64,000 bases of DNA, from NCBI GenBank assembly GCA_013399855.1, contig VXAY01006251.1, positions 63,102-127,101 of the forward strand, read 5' to 3'. The translations under genes and the position numbers were made by a program. Shown here piece by piece: positions 23,131 to 35,000 of this stretch. The notes under the pieces are model-generated. The model saw only the letters and a program-made list of their open reading frames with translations, did not search any database and was not told the DNA's origin. The stretch comes from Oxyruncus cristatus (lineage: Eukaryota > Chordata > Aves > Passeriformes > Cotingidae). Within the stretch, counting starts at the first letter, position 1; each line of letters begins with the position of its first letter.

Positions 23131-24114
23131 TGGGCTGCTGGCAAAGCACAGCTTTAATAAGTGATCTAGAGAGACGGCAAACCTTTGCTCTGACCTGATA
23201 CACCTTCTCACCCCAGTTCTACTCTGTCCTTAATAACAGAACTAATTGAAATATCAGGAGATATTTCAGAGCCCTGATGGATAACAAATCAAAAGTGCCC
23301 CTGCTTTTAGGTACCAACTTCTCCTGCCCCTGTGTGCATCAGTAGAGAAATATATACATGTTTGCAAGCCTTAGAGAGTGTATGCTTCTCCCTGTTTAAA
23401 GCCCTGCTACAGAAATACTCCAGTCAAGATGAGGACTGCCTTGGAGAAACAGGATTTTTTTTTTTTTTTTGCCTATTGAATATATTATTTTGTTCTTCCC
23501 TAAAAATTTTATTAGGCCTTAATAGAAAAAGCCTCCAAAAAACACTAAACCCCTTAAGGTGGTTTGACAGCAAGCAAAGACATATAAGAGCTGAGCAAAC
23601 TGTCTTGTCCAAACTTTTTTCACCCTTCCCCAGACACGGAGCTCTCTTGTACTCTGCATAGTGCTTGCAGACAGAGTTGCAGCAGAGCTGGGAAGTATTA
23701 TTAGTAATGTTTATTATAAGCATCTCGCCTTGAATGGCTGCAGCGAAGGAATCCCCACGGGGTGACCCGGGGTGCAGATGAGTGTAGGAGCTGTGTGATT
23801 CATTGTGCGCAGCACAGTGTGAAAAACTCACAGCAAACTGTTTGGCTGGCGAAGAACTGGGCCTCCTTCTGTCTCAGGGGACCCAAGACAGAGAGACTCT
23901 GTGATCTATCCAGCGTTTCCCGGGGTTGAATTATGCTTCGTGACCCTGCTTCCCAAACACATTTTTCACCTTATAAAAGTGTGTGTACAGTGAGAATGCC
24001 TAAGACCCCAGACTTTAAACTGAATTGTTTAATAGGGAAGATAGGTCAGGAACAGATATTTCTGTTCCTCGACTACACAATCAAGTACTTCTAGGACATG
24101 GAGCACATTGAGTA
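23131..24114. other. Unique non-coding sequence with a T16 tract
   Basis: A T16 run lies at 23,455-23,470. No gene or interspersed repeat is recognised in the remainder. Confidence 0.55.
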
Positions 24115-24281
24115 ATAGAATCATAGAATGATTTAGGTTAGAAGGGACCTTTAAGGTCATCTAGTTCCACCCCCCTGCCATGGGCAGAGACACCTTCCAG
24201 CAGACCAGGTTGCTCAAAGCCCCATCCAACCCACCCTTGAACATTTCCAGAGATGGGGCATCCACAACTTCTCTGGGCAAC
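24115..24281 (-). repeat. CR1 LINE 3' fragment (avian type)
   Basis: Read on the minus strand this is the 3' end of CR1. The tail ATTCTATGATTCTAT is at 24,115-24,130. Inward from it are the antisense forms of the avian CR1 3' UTR landmarks: AGAAGGGACCTTTAAGGTCATCTAG, the CATGGGCAGAGACACCTTCCAGC segment, and CAGGTTGCTCAAAGCCCCATCC. The fragment stops at about 24,281 near 'CTTCTCTGGGCAA'. It is 5'-truncated, as most CR1 copies are, and encodes nothing. Confidence 0.95.
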
Positions 24282-25289
24282 ATCTACAGCATTCATTGAT
24301 GTGAATTAATTCTCAAATAATTTCCAGAGAATATTAAAATTTTTCCCTTTGTTGTGTCTTCAGGAGTGACTTCAAACTGGCTTGACTGCACCTCTTCTCT
24401 GCCTGGCAGAGCTTGCACCAAACCTGCTGCATTCACTCAGAGTTAAAGTCAGTCATTTAACTGCTTAAAAAGTCAGGTCCATGGTGATTACTTGCTCACT
24501 AAGTCAATGCAATTAGTGGATAGTAATTGATATCACCTCAGTTTAAAAACAGAAGGCCCAGGTAAGGGGTAGACAGAAATCTGATCAGTCTTGTCAAGAC
24601 TGAGTTGCCTCTGAGCATGCCACAAGATATCAAAACCAATTTTGGAGAACAGGCACCAGCAGCAAGCAAGAAGGATTTTCAAGATCCGATTTTGATCTTA
24701 CTGGCACTAATTCCAGAGTTAGCTTCTCGGTCCCCTTCTAAACATGGTGACAAGAACCCTTTCAGGGAATTGTATGTGCTTCAGAGCTGATCCTAAAATA
24801 TGTCTGAAGGACTGATCATGGGTAGAATTGCCAGTACTGGAGGGTAAAGAAAAGCAGAAAGGATCAAATTTGAAGAAAAATAGAGCAAGGCAAAAGAATA
24901 TCATGGAAAGGAAGGTCTTTCCAAGGTTCTGTCTTTCACAAAGCTTACGTGGGAAAGATTATCAGAGGCTGGAGAAAAACAGGTTCCTACAGCCAGCCAT
25001 GCAAGGCAAGGCCTGTGAGGTATGCACACAGCTTGAGTGGATCTGTCCCCACATCGCGTGTTGACCGTAAGGAGTTTACAGAGCTCTCGAGAGAAGGGGA
25101 AGAATTCACTGGTGGTTCATCACTTTGGTTGAGGTTATGGGTGTCTGCCAAAGAACTCACAGGCTGGATGAAAGGATGAGGGAAGAAAGAAAGCCTGAAG
25201 CAGAGTAGTTAAGGGAAGGTTCTTGGCCAGGTGCAAGGACCAGGACACAGTGATGATGTGTATGATTATTGTTAGATTTACTGTTAATA
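24282..25289. other. Unique non-coding sequence
   Basis: No gene or clear repeat. AT-rich sequence around 24,440-24,540 contains TAATTGAT and AATTAG words. Confidence 0.5.
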
Positions 25290-25346
25290 CAGTACCTAAA
25301 TATTGCCAGTGCAGTATCTAAATATTGCCAGTGCAGTATCTAAATA
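25290..25346. repeat. 22-bp tandem repeat, 2.6 copies
   Basis: The unit CAGTATCTAAATATTGCCAGTG begins at 25,290, 25,312 and 25,334, the last copy being partial. Only one base differs between the first two units (ACCTAAA against ATCTAAA). Such near-identity points to a recent duplication. Confidence 0.9.
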
Positions 25347-28300
25347 GGAACTCTATCATCTTTTACAATGGATTATAGTACAATCAGGTCATGGTTCCTC
25401 CTGAGGAGTCACGAGCTTCAGCGAGAGCTCCTTGCTTTCTGAACTACTCAGAAAAGTCTGGGTGCAGCTTAGTCTTACATATGGTCAACAGTCTATGTAT
25501 AAAAGATTACTAAACAAGCAAGTTTGTCTAGAAATGTATAGGTTTATGGTCTTTGGTGTTGCAGAATTCACAATTACAAAGCAACCTAGCACTTACAGAG
25601 CTACTGTTGGATTTTATCGCCGTGTTTAACTGTATCTTTGTGCTTTTACTTACCTGTATATGGGGTGGGAGGAAGTGTGGGATGGGATGGGATCTACTCA
25701 AAAGCTGCCTGCTATCTTGGGAGACTAGTTTGCCCAGTTAGCCCAGTTTCCAACTGCATTTTATACCCTTTTTCAGGCCAATATGCACCCAAGTCAATGG
25801 AAAATATCTCAGCTCCCTCATCTCTGGAATACATTAATTACACAAGCATCCAGACACTTCCTCCTGCAGTACCCACCTTATCTTAGGATAGACCAAATTG
25901 TCCATCATGGACTTTTAAAAGGGAGAAAAATGTGTGTGAGAGAGACATGCATAAGAGGAAAGACCTGACTGTGTTTCATTTTGTCACAATACAAGAGAAG
26001 ATGAGGAAAGCACTGTAGGCTAAATGCAAGTGGGACAAGGTGCTGGTGATGTGGGGTGGTACCTGTCCATTGAGGGCTTTTTTAGGCCACTGATAATTTT
26101 CAGGCTTTGAAATGAAAAAGTAAAGAAAAAGTTTGCTTAGCACAGGACTTCGCAATGGCTTCTGCTTGAGTGACACGTAGCTACACCTTCTGCCTACCAC
26201 CTACAGTAGAAAGGACAAATCACGGATTGTGGACTAACTACCCCATCCTAAAAATCACTAGGGGCTAGTCCAGGCGCGCCAGTGAGTGAGAAATACACCC
26301 CTCAATTCACATACAACCACCTATCAGCACCTACTGCAACGTTCTGAAAACACAGCACAGCACCCTGGAGACATTCAGCCTGTGGAAGGACCCTTCTCCT
26401 AAAGTGGCCTTACCAAACTACTATCTGTATCAGCCCAAGGGGGCAAAACTCTGGGCCTCCAGAGATGCTCCTGAGCATGTTCTGCGTTTTCTCCTGACCA
26501 CACTGTATTCAAGATGCATGCACCAGGCTCTTGCCATCTCTGTGAGAGACACCAGCTGGAACTACATCACCTCCACCACATTTCTTTCCTTTATGGAGAA
26601 ATGGATGCCTTGGTCATCCATAATTTCCATGTAGGCAGTTACAGTCATTGCAGCAGTTGTTTTCCTGTAAAAACACATAGAATTGGTTATATTTCCCCAT
26701 ATTAAAAAATCATTAAAGAAGGAGACCCAAGCAAGAAGGACATCCCGTGGCAGAGCAGAACACCCAGGCAGTCCTTTCCTTTTCTCTGTGACATCTCTGT
26801 CTGCTGCATTGCAAATACTTGTCTCAGGTTGAAGTGCTCCATTTCCTTCCTAAAATCTCTTTCTTGTGCTAGTAATCAGGGCAATATAAAATGTTCCTTT
26901 TAGACCATCTGGAAGCCACAGGAAACATCAATTAACTGCATATATTTGAATCATAAGTATGTTAGGCTCAAAATTTCTACATATTCTAAAAATGAAATCC
27001 TATAAAGATTTTAAGCTGTGCAATATTTAATTAAGTGGTGGCCCCAGAGCGTGGGGAGCAGAATTGTGTCCCTGAGCCATGGAGCAGAGTTTGCCACAAA
27101 TCCACACAAGCCAGTCCCCTCAGCAGTGCAGCTATAAAGTTTTTTTCACATAGTGAGCTCCCTGTCTAGCTGGCGCAGCCACATCACAAGCATTTCATTT
27201 ATAGCCTCTATGGAAATGCAGAGGATTTTGTTGGATATCTCCAGCTGAGCTGCTGAAAAATAAAGGGAGTGTGCTCCCTACTGTCTGGAAAACCTCTCAG
27301 CAGAACCTGCCAGTTTGATTCAAGCAGACTGGTCTAAAATACCAGCAACAGTTTAAACTTTAAGCCAACTCCTTTCTTCGTACGCCTGCAGCACGCGAGG
27401 ATGTCTTTGTGCATCACAGCCCAGCTCTCAGCTGCAGACAGCACAACCACCAGCCAGCAGCAGCCCTTGGGTGGCCTCACGTTACATTGGGAAGGTGAAG
27501 GAGAAGGAAGCATGCCATTCCCACCCTTCCTGTAGGGTTAAATTGGCTTTAGCTTTGATTCTTGCCTTTGCTTGATGACCTCGAGCAAGTCACCGTGCCT
27601 TGCTTCCCTGTGACGAAAACAGGATTTCAGTGCTGTTATAAGTGCACAATACTGGAATCAATCCTGGAGCTCTGACAGTGATCTGGATGCTCTTCAGGAG
27701 CAAAGAGATTTCCCCGCCAGCAAGGGCAGCACAGGGGCCAGCACAGGGTTCCTGGTTACTGCATTCCCTGGCTCTCAGGAGGGCAGGAAGGAGCTGGAAG
27801 GGAAGGGCTGACCACTCCACCGCCACTTCCCTGGTAAAGCCCTCCGCTCTGCGGTGCTTGGAGGGAGACTGTGTTAACAGGAGCAAATGCACAGAGAACA
27901 GAATGGCTTCCTGGAGTGGGGCTGCCACTTTTCAACCAGCATCAGGCCTGTCACTCCATAGGGTGTCCAGCTGGTATTACCTGACCACAGCCAAGGCCCT
28001 TGTTCCCAGCGCACAGAGGGGTGAGATATGATCCTCTGGCATGGGCCCCACAGCCCAGGAGGGATACTGCTGGCTTAGGGAGCACCAGCAGAATCAGAAA
28101 AGCCTAATGGCGTGGTTGAGAGCCAGACTTGGATACCTGAGTGTGAGTGTACTCTCCTCTACTCTGGCACTAGGTGGAGTTCCTCCTTTTCCACAGCCTA
28201 GCCACGAACAGCATGGGGACAACTTCATTCTGGGAGCAGTTTCATCCTGGGCAATCCCAGTCCAGGACTCTCTTGTGAATGTTCCTTCGAGGATTTCAAA

Positions 28301-28559
28301 GAAACGGGAAATGAGAGACACTAAAGCGCAGACTGGATTTGCTGTGTCCTGTCAAATTCACCTGACACTGCCCTAGTCAAAAGCAGGGTGAGAGGTCACC
28401 TCTGTTTGGATTTCACTTGACTTGAGAGCAAGCCACAAGAGACTTATCCACTCTACAGTTCCCATAACAGTAGTTAAAGTTGTTGGCTAAGGGGATGTGG
28501 CAGTGGCTGATGTTAAGGTGGGAAATACCATGTCGGAGAACAGTTGTTAATGGAGATCA
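25347..28559. other. Unique non-coding sequence
   Basis: No supported gene or recognised repeat. A GC-rich stretch at 27,650-28,030 lengthens open frames on both strands, without splice or family support. An isolated GGCGCGCC lies at about 26,274-26,281. Confidence 0.5.
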
Positions 28560-29265
28560 TCAGAGGTGCTAATGACCAATGCTTGCATTAGTGGTCTGAA
28601 ATAAATATTAAGGGCATAATTACCGGCATCTGTTGATGACACAAAGGTAGGAGACATCATCCATGGAGTGGATGGAATGAGGGATGCAGTATGAGAGGAA
28701 CTAAGTGAGCTTGAGGACTGGAGTATTAATAAAAATAAGATGAAATTCACAGTACATAATTCGTAGTACAATGTTCAGGCTCCCGCAACAAGGAACTGAT
28801 GACAAAACCTTTTCTATAGGCTGGGAACTCATCTGCTAGGATTGAGTGAAGCAGATAAAGACCTGTGCATATGAGGTGATTATGGGATGATTATATGCTG
28901 CCAATGTGATGTAGCTGTGTAAAAAGAAAATGTGGTCTTAAGCTGTGTCAGGAGACACTAACTGTTGTACAAAGTGACAGTAAAACGTCACCTCTGTGGT
29001 ATGAAACAGACCCTGCTGAAGACAGATGAACTGCTCTGGGAGAGATGCAGCGCAGCAGTCAAGGGGGAGGAAAGTCTGTTCTAAGGGGAGGCTCTGAGCA
29101 TTTTGCCTTGTACATCCTGGTGCAATGAAGGGAATACGGCTCTATCTGTACATAACCAACGATGGAGAGGACCTCTTTTAGGTCCAGCACAACGGTGTTT
29201 CAAGAGAGAACGGGTGAAAACCGACCATTAGTAAAGTGAAACTGGAAGTCAGAAGGTCAGAGCTC
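28560..29265 (+). repeat. Old CR1-type LINE remnant (reverse-transcriptase end)
   Basis: Plus-strand landmarks follow the 3' part of ORF2 in old amniote CR1 elements, in order. These are GCATCTGTTGATGACACAAAGG at 28,626-28,647 (the Ala-Asp-Asp-Thr-like segment), AGGACTGGAGTATTAATAA near 28,713, AAGATGAAATTCACAGTA near 28,737, CTGGGAACTCATCTGC near 28,821, and CTGCCAATGTGATGTAGCTGTG near 28,899. After 29,100 a weaker match continues to GTGAAACTGGAAGTCAGAAGG at about 29,236. Many stops and indels make it a dead fragment. Divergence is far higher than in the avian CR1 copies of this window. Confidence 0.7.
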
Positions 29266-31313
29266 CGGGAATGAGCAGCTCCCGCAAATGTTTGCAGCAG
29301 AGAGAGAGCAAAGACGATGCTGGAGTGCCATCGTCTGTCCCTTTACAGCATTGCAGGGATCTCGGAAGGAGGCTCAGCGCAGCAAGGATCAAGCAGGACC
29401 CCTTGTGCAATCCGTTGAAAAAGGAATCCGTGCGTGCTGTGTTTTGTACCAAAGCGGTGCATCATGTGCTGACTCTCACCTGAAAGCACAGCTGGACGTG
29501 CAGCTGTCCCAGAGGGACACACTGATACAGGCAGAAGGAGCAGAGGGGCAACGCAGGAGAGACTCTTCCAACTGGCCTCCCCTGCTGGCTGGAACAGTCC
29601 ATATCACATTCTGAATGCAGCAGAGAGAAATAGCAAAATACTAACCACGTCCGCAAGGAAAAAAATCTAGGAAAAGAAAGGAGTAAATAAGCCCAACTCA
29701 GCTCCTATCTCTAACATCAACTTAACCATGCAGGGTCAGAGCTGGCTGGTTGTCAGCAGACCATCACACCACCAGACTGTCACCTTTTCCTCTGATAGTG
29801 GGAATAGTGCAGAACAGAGGTCTTTCTGCCACTCATCCCTTCCGTAGCTATCTTCCATGAGCTCCGTGTTAAAGAAAAGCTGCAAACATTTTCACTGGAA
29901 GTACGTACTTCGGCTCATTAATCCTTAACAATATCGATTTTCTGTCGTGGTTTTTTTCAGTTAATCATTTCAAATGGAGAGGGGCTGGCAAGGCTGTGGT
30001 GCTGATGTATATTCCCCTAACCACACACTTCAGGAGAGGGTGGAAGGTCCATTTTTAAGCTACTACGTGTAACTGTGACACAACTCAAAACCAGATGTCT
30101 CTGTTTTGCATTTGCAAACATTTTGCAATGCAGGTTGATGTTAGGGCCTGAGAGTACCTGCAGCAATGCTGCCAGCCAGCTTATGAACAGGCCAATTGAC
30201 AATGTAGTGTTACTCAATATTGTTATACTACACCAGAACCTAAAAATCTCTGCAGAGCACCAATTTTCAAAATCCTTTGCATATATTTATAATATTTTCT
30301 TCTTATAAAGTGCCCTGCTACTCCTCTGCTGCATGCTCTATCAACCATTTGGTGGAGAATAGCATTAATGATGAAGAGAACTATCACTCAGTACCACATT
30401 TCTGAAAGCAAACCCACATGTGATTGATTCTTACTTAGCACTGCAACTGAGTTGGTGTGACAGGAATGCCCATCCCAGGAAGAGCTTTGTGGGGTGTGCC
30501 AGGGGAGGAGATCAAAACCCTTGAGGGCCCACAGCCTGTCACACTTCACACAGCCCTGGGAAGGATGAAGTGGGGGAGTGCAGAAAATGTCTCTCCCTGC
30601 AAAAAGCATTGGAAGCCTGTAATGTTAAGAAGCTCACAACAGCACACAGGACCAGACCAGAAAAAGGCTGATGTGTGAGGCTCCCCTCCAGTGAGCAGCA
30701 ACTGGCAGGGGCAGTGGAAGTGCTTGGAAACATCAGGATGTTTTTGATACCTTGCAGTGCCCAACCCTCACTACAGCTGGTCAGTGAGCGCTGTTTTTCA
30801 GGACAGAAGTGCAGTCCAGCAGGTCTGCAGGAAAGAAAGGACAGCATTTCTTAGGTTTTGCTCTGCATTTATGGCCAGGGCTCGCACTGGAATTTTTTGG
30901 CTCCCTCTGAGCACAGGCAGTGCCTGTACTCCTGCTTGTCCACCATCCCCCATGCTGATGCTGCTTCTCCTGACCTCCACAGCCCCTCCTGCCCTGCCTG
31001 CTAGGACAAGCACTGCACAGGTGCCTGGGCAGAGTTCTAGTGCTCACATCAAGAAGAGCCATTTGAAAAAAAAAAGCCCACAAGGCCAAAGACCCCTTAA
31101 AGTGGCCACCTCATGCACCCAAACTCCCTGAGTTTGAGAGGATCCCGGCTGTAGCTGGGCTGAAGAGAATGCTCAGGTCCTGCAGTACATCATCATAACA
31201 TGGCATTCCAAATGCTGACCCCTCAGCTCTGCAAGGAGCAGCCTGTGTCGCCGTGTCTGTCTCCCCACTGTGAGGCAAGAGAGAGCAGTGCTGGCTGATG
31301 TGAGGAAAGGCTC
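29266..31313. other. Unique non-coding sequence
   Basis: No supported gene. The 30,060-30,245 part has C/EBP-like and facing SOX-like words. GC-rich stretches at 30,880-31,070 give only fortuitous frames. Confidence 0.5.
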
Positions 31314-31760
31314 AGAGAATCACAGAATCAATTACGTTGGAAAATATCTCTGAGATCATCAAGTCCAACCTATGATCCAACACCACCATGTCAACCAGAC
31401 CATGGCACTAAGTGCCAAGTCCAATCTTTACTTAATAGGAAATGGGATGGGGACTCCACCACCTCCCCGGGCAGACCACTCCAATGTCTAATCACCTTTT
31501 CTGTGAAGAAGTTCTTTCTAATGTCCAACCTATACCTCCTTTGGTGCAGCTTAAGACCATGTCCAGCTTAAGGCTACATCCTTTCATCCTGTCACTTGTT
31601 GCTTGGGAGAAGAGGTCGACTCCCACCTGGCTACAACCTCCTGTCAGGTAATTATAGAGAGAGATAAGGTCCCCCTGAGCCTTCTCTTCTCCAGCTTAAA
31701 CAACCTCAGCTCTGTCAGATGTTCCTTCATAAGATTTGTGCTCCAGACCATACAGCTCCA
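31314..31760 (-). repeat. CR1 LINE 3' fragment, about 450 bp
   Basis: On the minus strand this is a 5'-truncated CR1. From its 3' end inward, given as plus-strand text, it has AGAGAATCACAGAATCA at 31,314, a GATCATCAAGTCCAACCT segment, AGACCATGGCACTAAGTGCCA, CTCCACCACCTCCCCGGGCAG, GTGAAGAAGTTCTTTCTAATG, GGAGAAGAGG and CACCTGGCTACAACCTCCTGTCAGG, then CTTCTCTTCTCCAGCTTAAACAACC. The pattern fits the CR1-J-like subfamilies common in many birds. A short local duplication of AGCTTAAG with flanking bases occurs at about 31,550-31,575. Confidence 0.96.
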
Positions 31761-31823
31761 TACATTTGTTCACAGTGCTGACAGTGTGAGAGTGCACACA
31801 GTAACCACTTTATCTAACCTATA

Positions 31824-32035
31824 TTAGATATTAGGAAGAAGTTTTTTACTGAGAGGGTAATCAGCCATTGGAATGGGCTGCCCAGGGAGGTGGTGGATTC
31901 TCCGTCCCTGGAGGTTTTTAAGATGAGGCTGGATGTGGCACTCCATAGTCTGGTAACCGTGGTGGTGTAGGATCAAGGGTTGGACTTGATGATCTTCAAG
32001 GTCCTTTCCAACCCCTGTGATTCTGTGATTCTGTG
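31824..32035 (+). repeat. CR1 LINE 3' fragment, inverted relative to the previous one
   Basis: Plus-strand CR1 3' end: ATTAGGAAGAAGTTTTTTACTG, GGAATGGGCTGCCCAGGGAGG, TGGTGGATTCTCC, a CCTGGAGGTTTTTAAGATGAGG segment, GGTTGGACTTGATGATCTTC, and the tail TGTGATTCTGTGATTCTGTGA at about 32,015-32,035. The CR1 just to its left runs the other way, so the two 5' sides face each other about 60 bp apart. Confidence 0.96.
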
Positions 32036-35000
32036 AGACACATTTTACTAATTTTGCTGTGACTGCTGAAGAGCACAAACACACACTTATTTTCCAAGTT
32101 AAATTTCACTCCCGGTGACTTGAAGGTCGCTCCTGATGACTTCATTGAACTAAATTTCCCATGGGCTTTACTGGTCTTTTTCTTTGCTTCCTAGCTCTAA
32201 TCTAGAGGACATCTGCCACTAGATTAAATAAAATAACCATATCAGAAAAAAACATAAACACAGTCTTACCATGATCAGCCACTGGCTTGCCTGGTGTTCT
32301 CCTCCTCTAGGAGGAGGTAGACAATGTTGTCTATAGACAGTGGTTAGGGAAGGATGAAAAGTGAGCACACAGAGATCCTTCCATGGAGACTGTCCTACTT
32401 CCCTCTTGCCTGTGATGGCTCAGGAAGTTCCTGAGTCAGAGCTGGTTTCTTTGTAGTAGGACTCAGCTACTAGGGAGGTAGTTGTACTGAGTCCTGTCTC
32501 TCACACTAACTGCGCTGCATTTTGAGTAGGACCAACACTTCCCCTCCTTTTTAGTCTTTTAACTGTGTTCCAAAGAATGTGTTAATATCCATAAGTTAAC
32601 AATTTCTGAGATTTTTCTTCTTTTCTTCATCTTTGTTACACTTTCAGGTCTGTATCTTTTTCTTGAGAAATGTAGTTTTAGATCAGCTGCAAAATACAGC
32701 AAATTTGCATCAACTGGGGTTAACTGTTTTATCAAAACCAGGGTATAATTAATTGCTAATCCATAGACAGTCTCTGGATGGGTCTTGATCTAGCTCCTCT
32801 CGCAGCACACAGCTGAGGGTATGTGAACCACACCTGAGCAGGATTAAGAGCCAATAAGCAGGGGATACAGCACCTTTTACAAATCTTCTGGTACCTACTG
32901 CCCCACAGAACAGTCTGCAGGAGCCACTGTAAGATGCCATGTGCGGGCACACCGTTACTATCCATGTCACCACCAAATATTTGAGCAGCTCCATGTTGCT
33001 GCTCAAGCAGCATTTTAAAACAGCTACAATTCACTCAAATCACCAATAATGGCATAACAGTACCACTGATTAAAAGGAAAGATGGGTAACAGATGGGTCA
33101 GCCTAAGTGCTGTCATGCGGAGAATCCAGTTTTGCTCTGTGTTGGGTGACTCAGTTTATCTGGTTGTTCATGATCATTACTGACATTGCTCTCTGAACTT
33201 GTTGTTTCCCATTCTTGACAGGGAGACATGTTTTTGCAAGAGGGATGTCTATTGTTCTTGCCATCGTTAAAATAGTTTTTTCACTGGTTGACAAAGGTAG
33301 TGTTTTGCTGCAAGCTGGCCAAAAAAAGAATATTTGTTGAAAGGACATGGCACAGTTTCCTTATAATTTTCCAAAAATATTTGTGTATGGTGATGCATGC
33401 TCTGCTCTTGGACAACTCACCAGTCTCCTTGGTCTTTTCATAATTTTTTGAGTCTGGGTAAGAGCACTTCTAAACTGTGGGGAATAGTCTCTGGTGTCTC
33501 TGACAACAAGGGAATACAGCCCTCTCTCAGTATTTTGAGTCCCATGATGATCACTTATTTGCTAAGGCTGTGAGAGAGTGGCCAAAGAGGTTAAAAATAG
33601 AGTGGAGTACTCTTTAATAGGATTTTTTGCTATCTTTTGTCTGAAGGAGTATCATGTTATACCTGCTAGGAGATAACTGGGTCTTACCTGCCATGAATAA
33701 CAGAGCAAAAAACTCAGTCACTGATAAGGTGAAATGATGCACTGAAATTAGCAACCAACATATTCATCACAGAAGGGACCCAATAGTGCAATACCTGGTC
33801 AAAGCACTGGAATTTTTTTGTGGCCCATGTTTACAGCTCAGCCCAACAAGTTGCCGGGATCTGTGGCTCAGATCCAGCAAAGCACATGTTTACTTCCAAG
33901 CATGCAAGTAATCCCATTCACTTCATTTGTACTGCTCACACACTTCGAGATAAACGAATATTTGTGTGACTTGTCGGATGTGGCTCTTACTGAGCCAGAA
34001 GGAAAGAAAGAGAGGTGATTATGCAGTTCCACCAGGAAGAATGTTTTGAGATATTTTTCTTTTCTTCGTCCTAGCAAAGGATGCTGTATGAATTAGAACC
34101 CCAGTAAACACTCACTCAGTGTTTGTAGATGCTGACACCGACTCTCTTTTGGCTGATAGTGACAGCAGGCTTTAGGGATTGCCTTACATTTTTTTAATTA
34201 ATGTTTGCAGTCTTATGTTTCCTTTGGTTTAATAGATCTCAAGAGTGGAAGAAGCCTTCATGGGTGCTTTTCATGGTGCTCTGTCACTCTAATAATGACG
34301 TAAGCCCCTTTCTGGTGTCCTGTAAGAGTATGCGCTGATCCTTGTATAATGAGGATTTTTTTCCCCATTAATATGGGTGCCAGTGTCCACATGCAATACA
34401 GCTGTAGCTGGGGGGTGCGTGTGTGTTTATGCAGATAAGTATTTTGAGCTGGGAGAAGCCTCTGTTGACTGCACACTTGATCTCCCCACTGAACTGAATG
34501 ACGTGAAGTGCTGTAAGACGCATTATTCCCATTCCTGCCGCAGGCTGAGCTTGCCAACGTTCACATTACAGGGAGACCACTTGACCCATCTCCACTTACG
34601 ATGTGCACACAAAATGCACTCCATGATTTTACTACAGAGTGTATGATTGCCTCCATGGGTCAGCCTATCATCTTTCATAAATTCCAAGGAGAACAACACC
34701 TTCTGGGCAGCAGCCAAGATGAGGACTGCTGAGGAATCTGGTATTTGTTTCATGTTTAGATCAGGAGGAGTCAAGCAGTGATAGATCTTCTATCACTTCG
34801 CTCAAGTTTCTTACTCGGGGTTATGGGATGAGAAGTCGCTTGCTTCAAGCAAATCTGTGGAAACTTGTGCAAGCCAGTAAAGTTAGAATATACAAGAATA
34901 TAAAGCATTATTAGAAATCTCCTTCCTCAATTGGTCTTTCTGCTTAAATGTGAATATTATCACTTTTACTTACCCATTTTCTCATTCCAGGAAAAACTAA

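Noticed and set aside
23455..23470. T16 run as a possible tail of a minus-strand processed pseudogene
   Set aside because: The adjacent sequence shows no spliced coding sequence or target-site duplication that I can identify.
26274..26281. GGCGCGCC as a possible CpG-island or boundary mark
   Set aside because: It is isolated, with no surrounding CpG enrichment.
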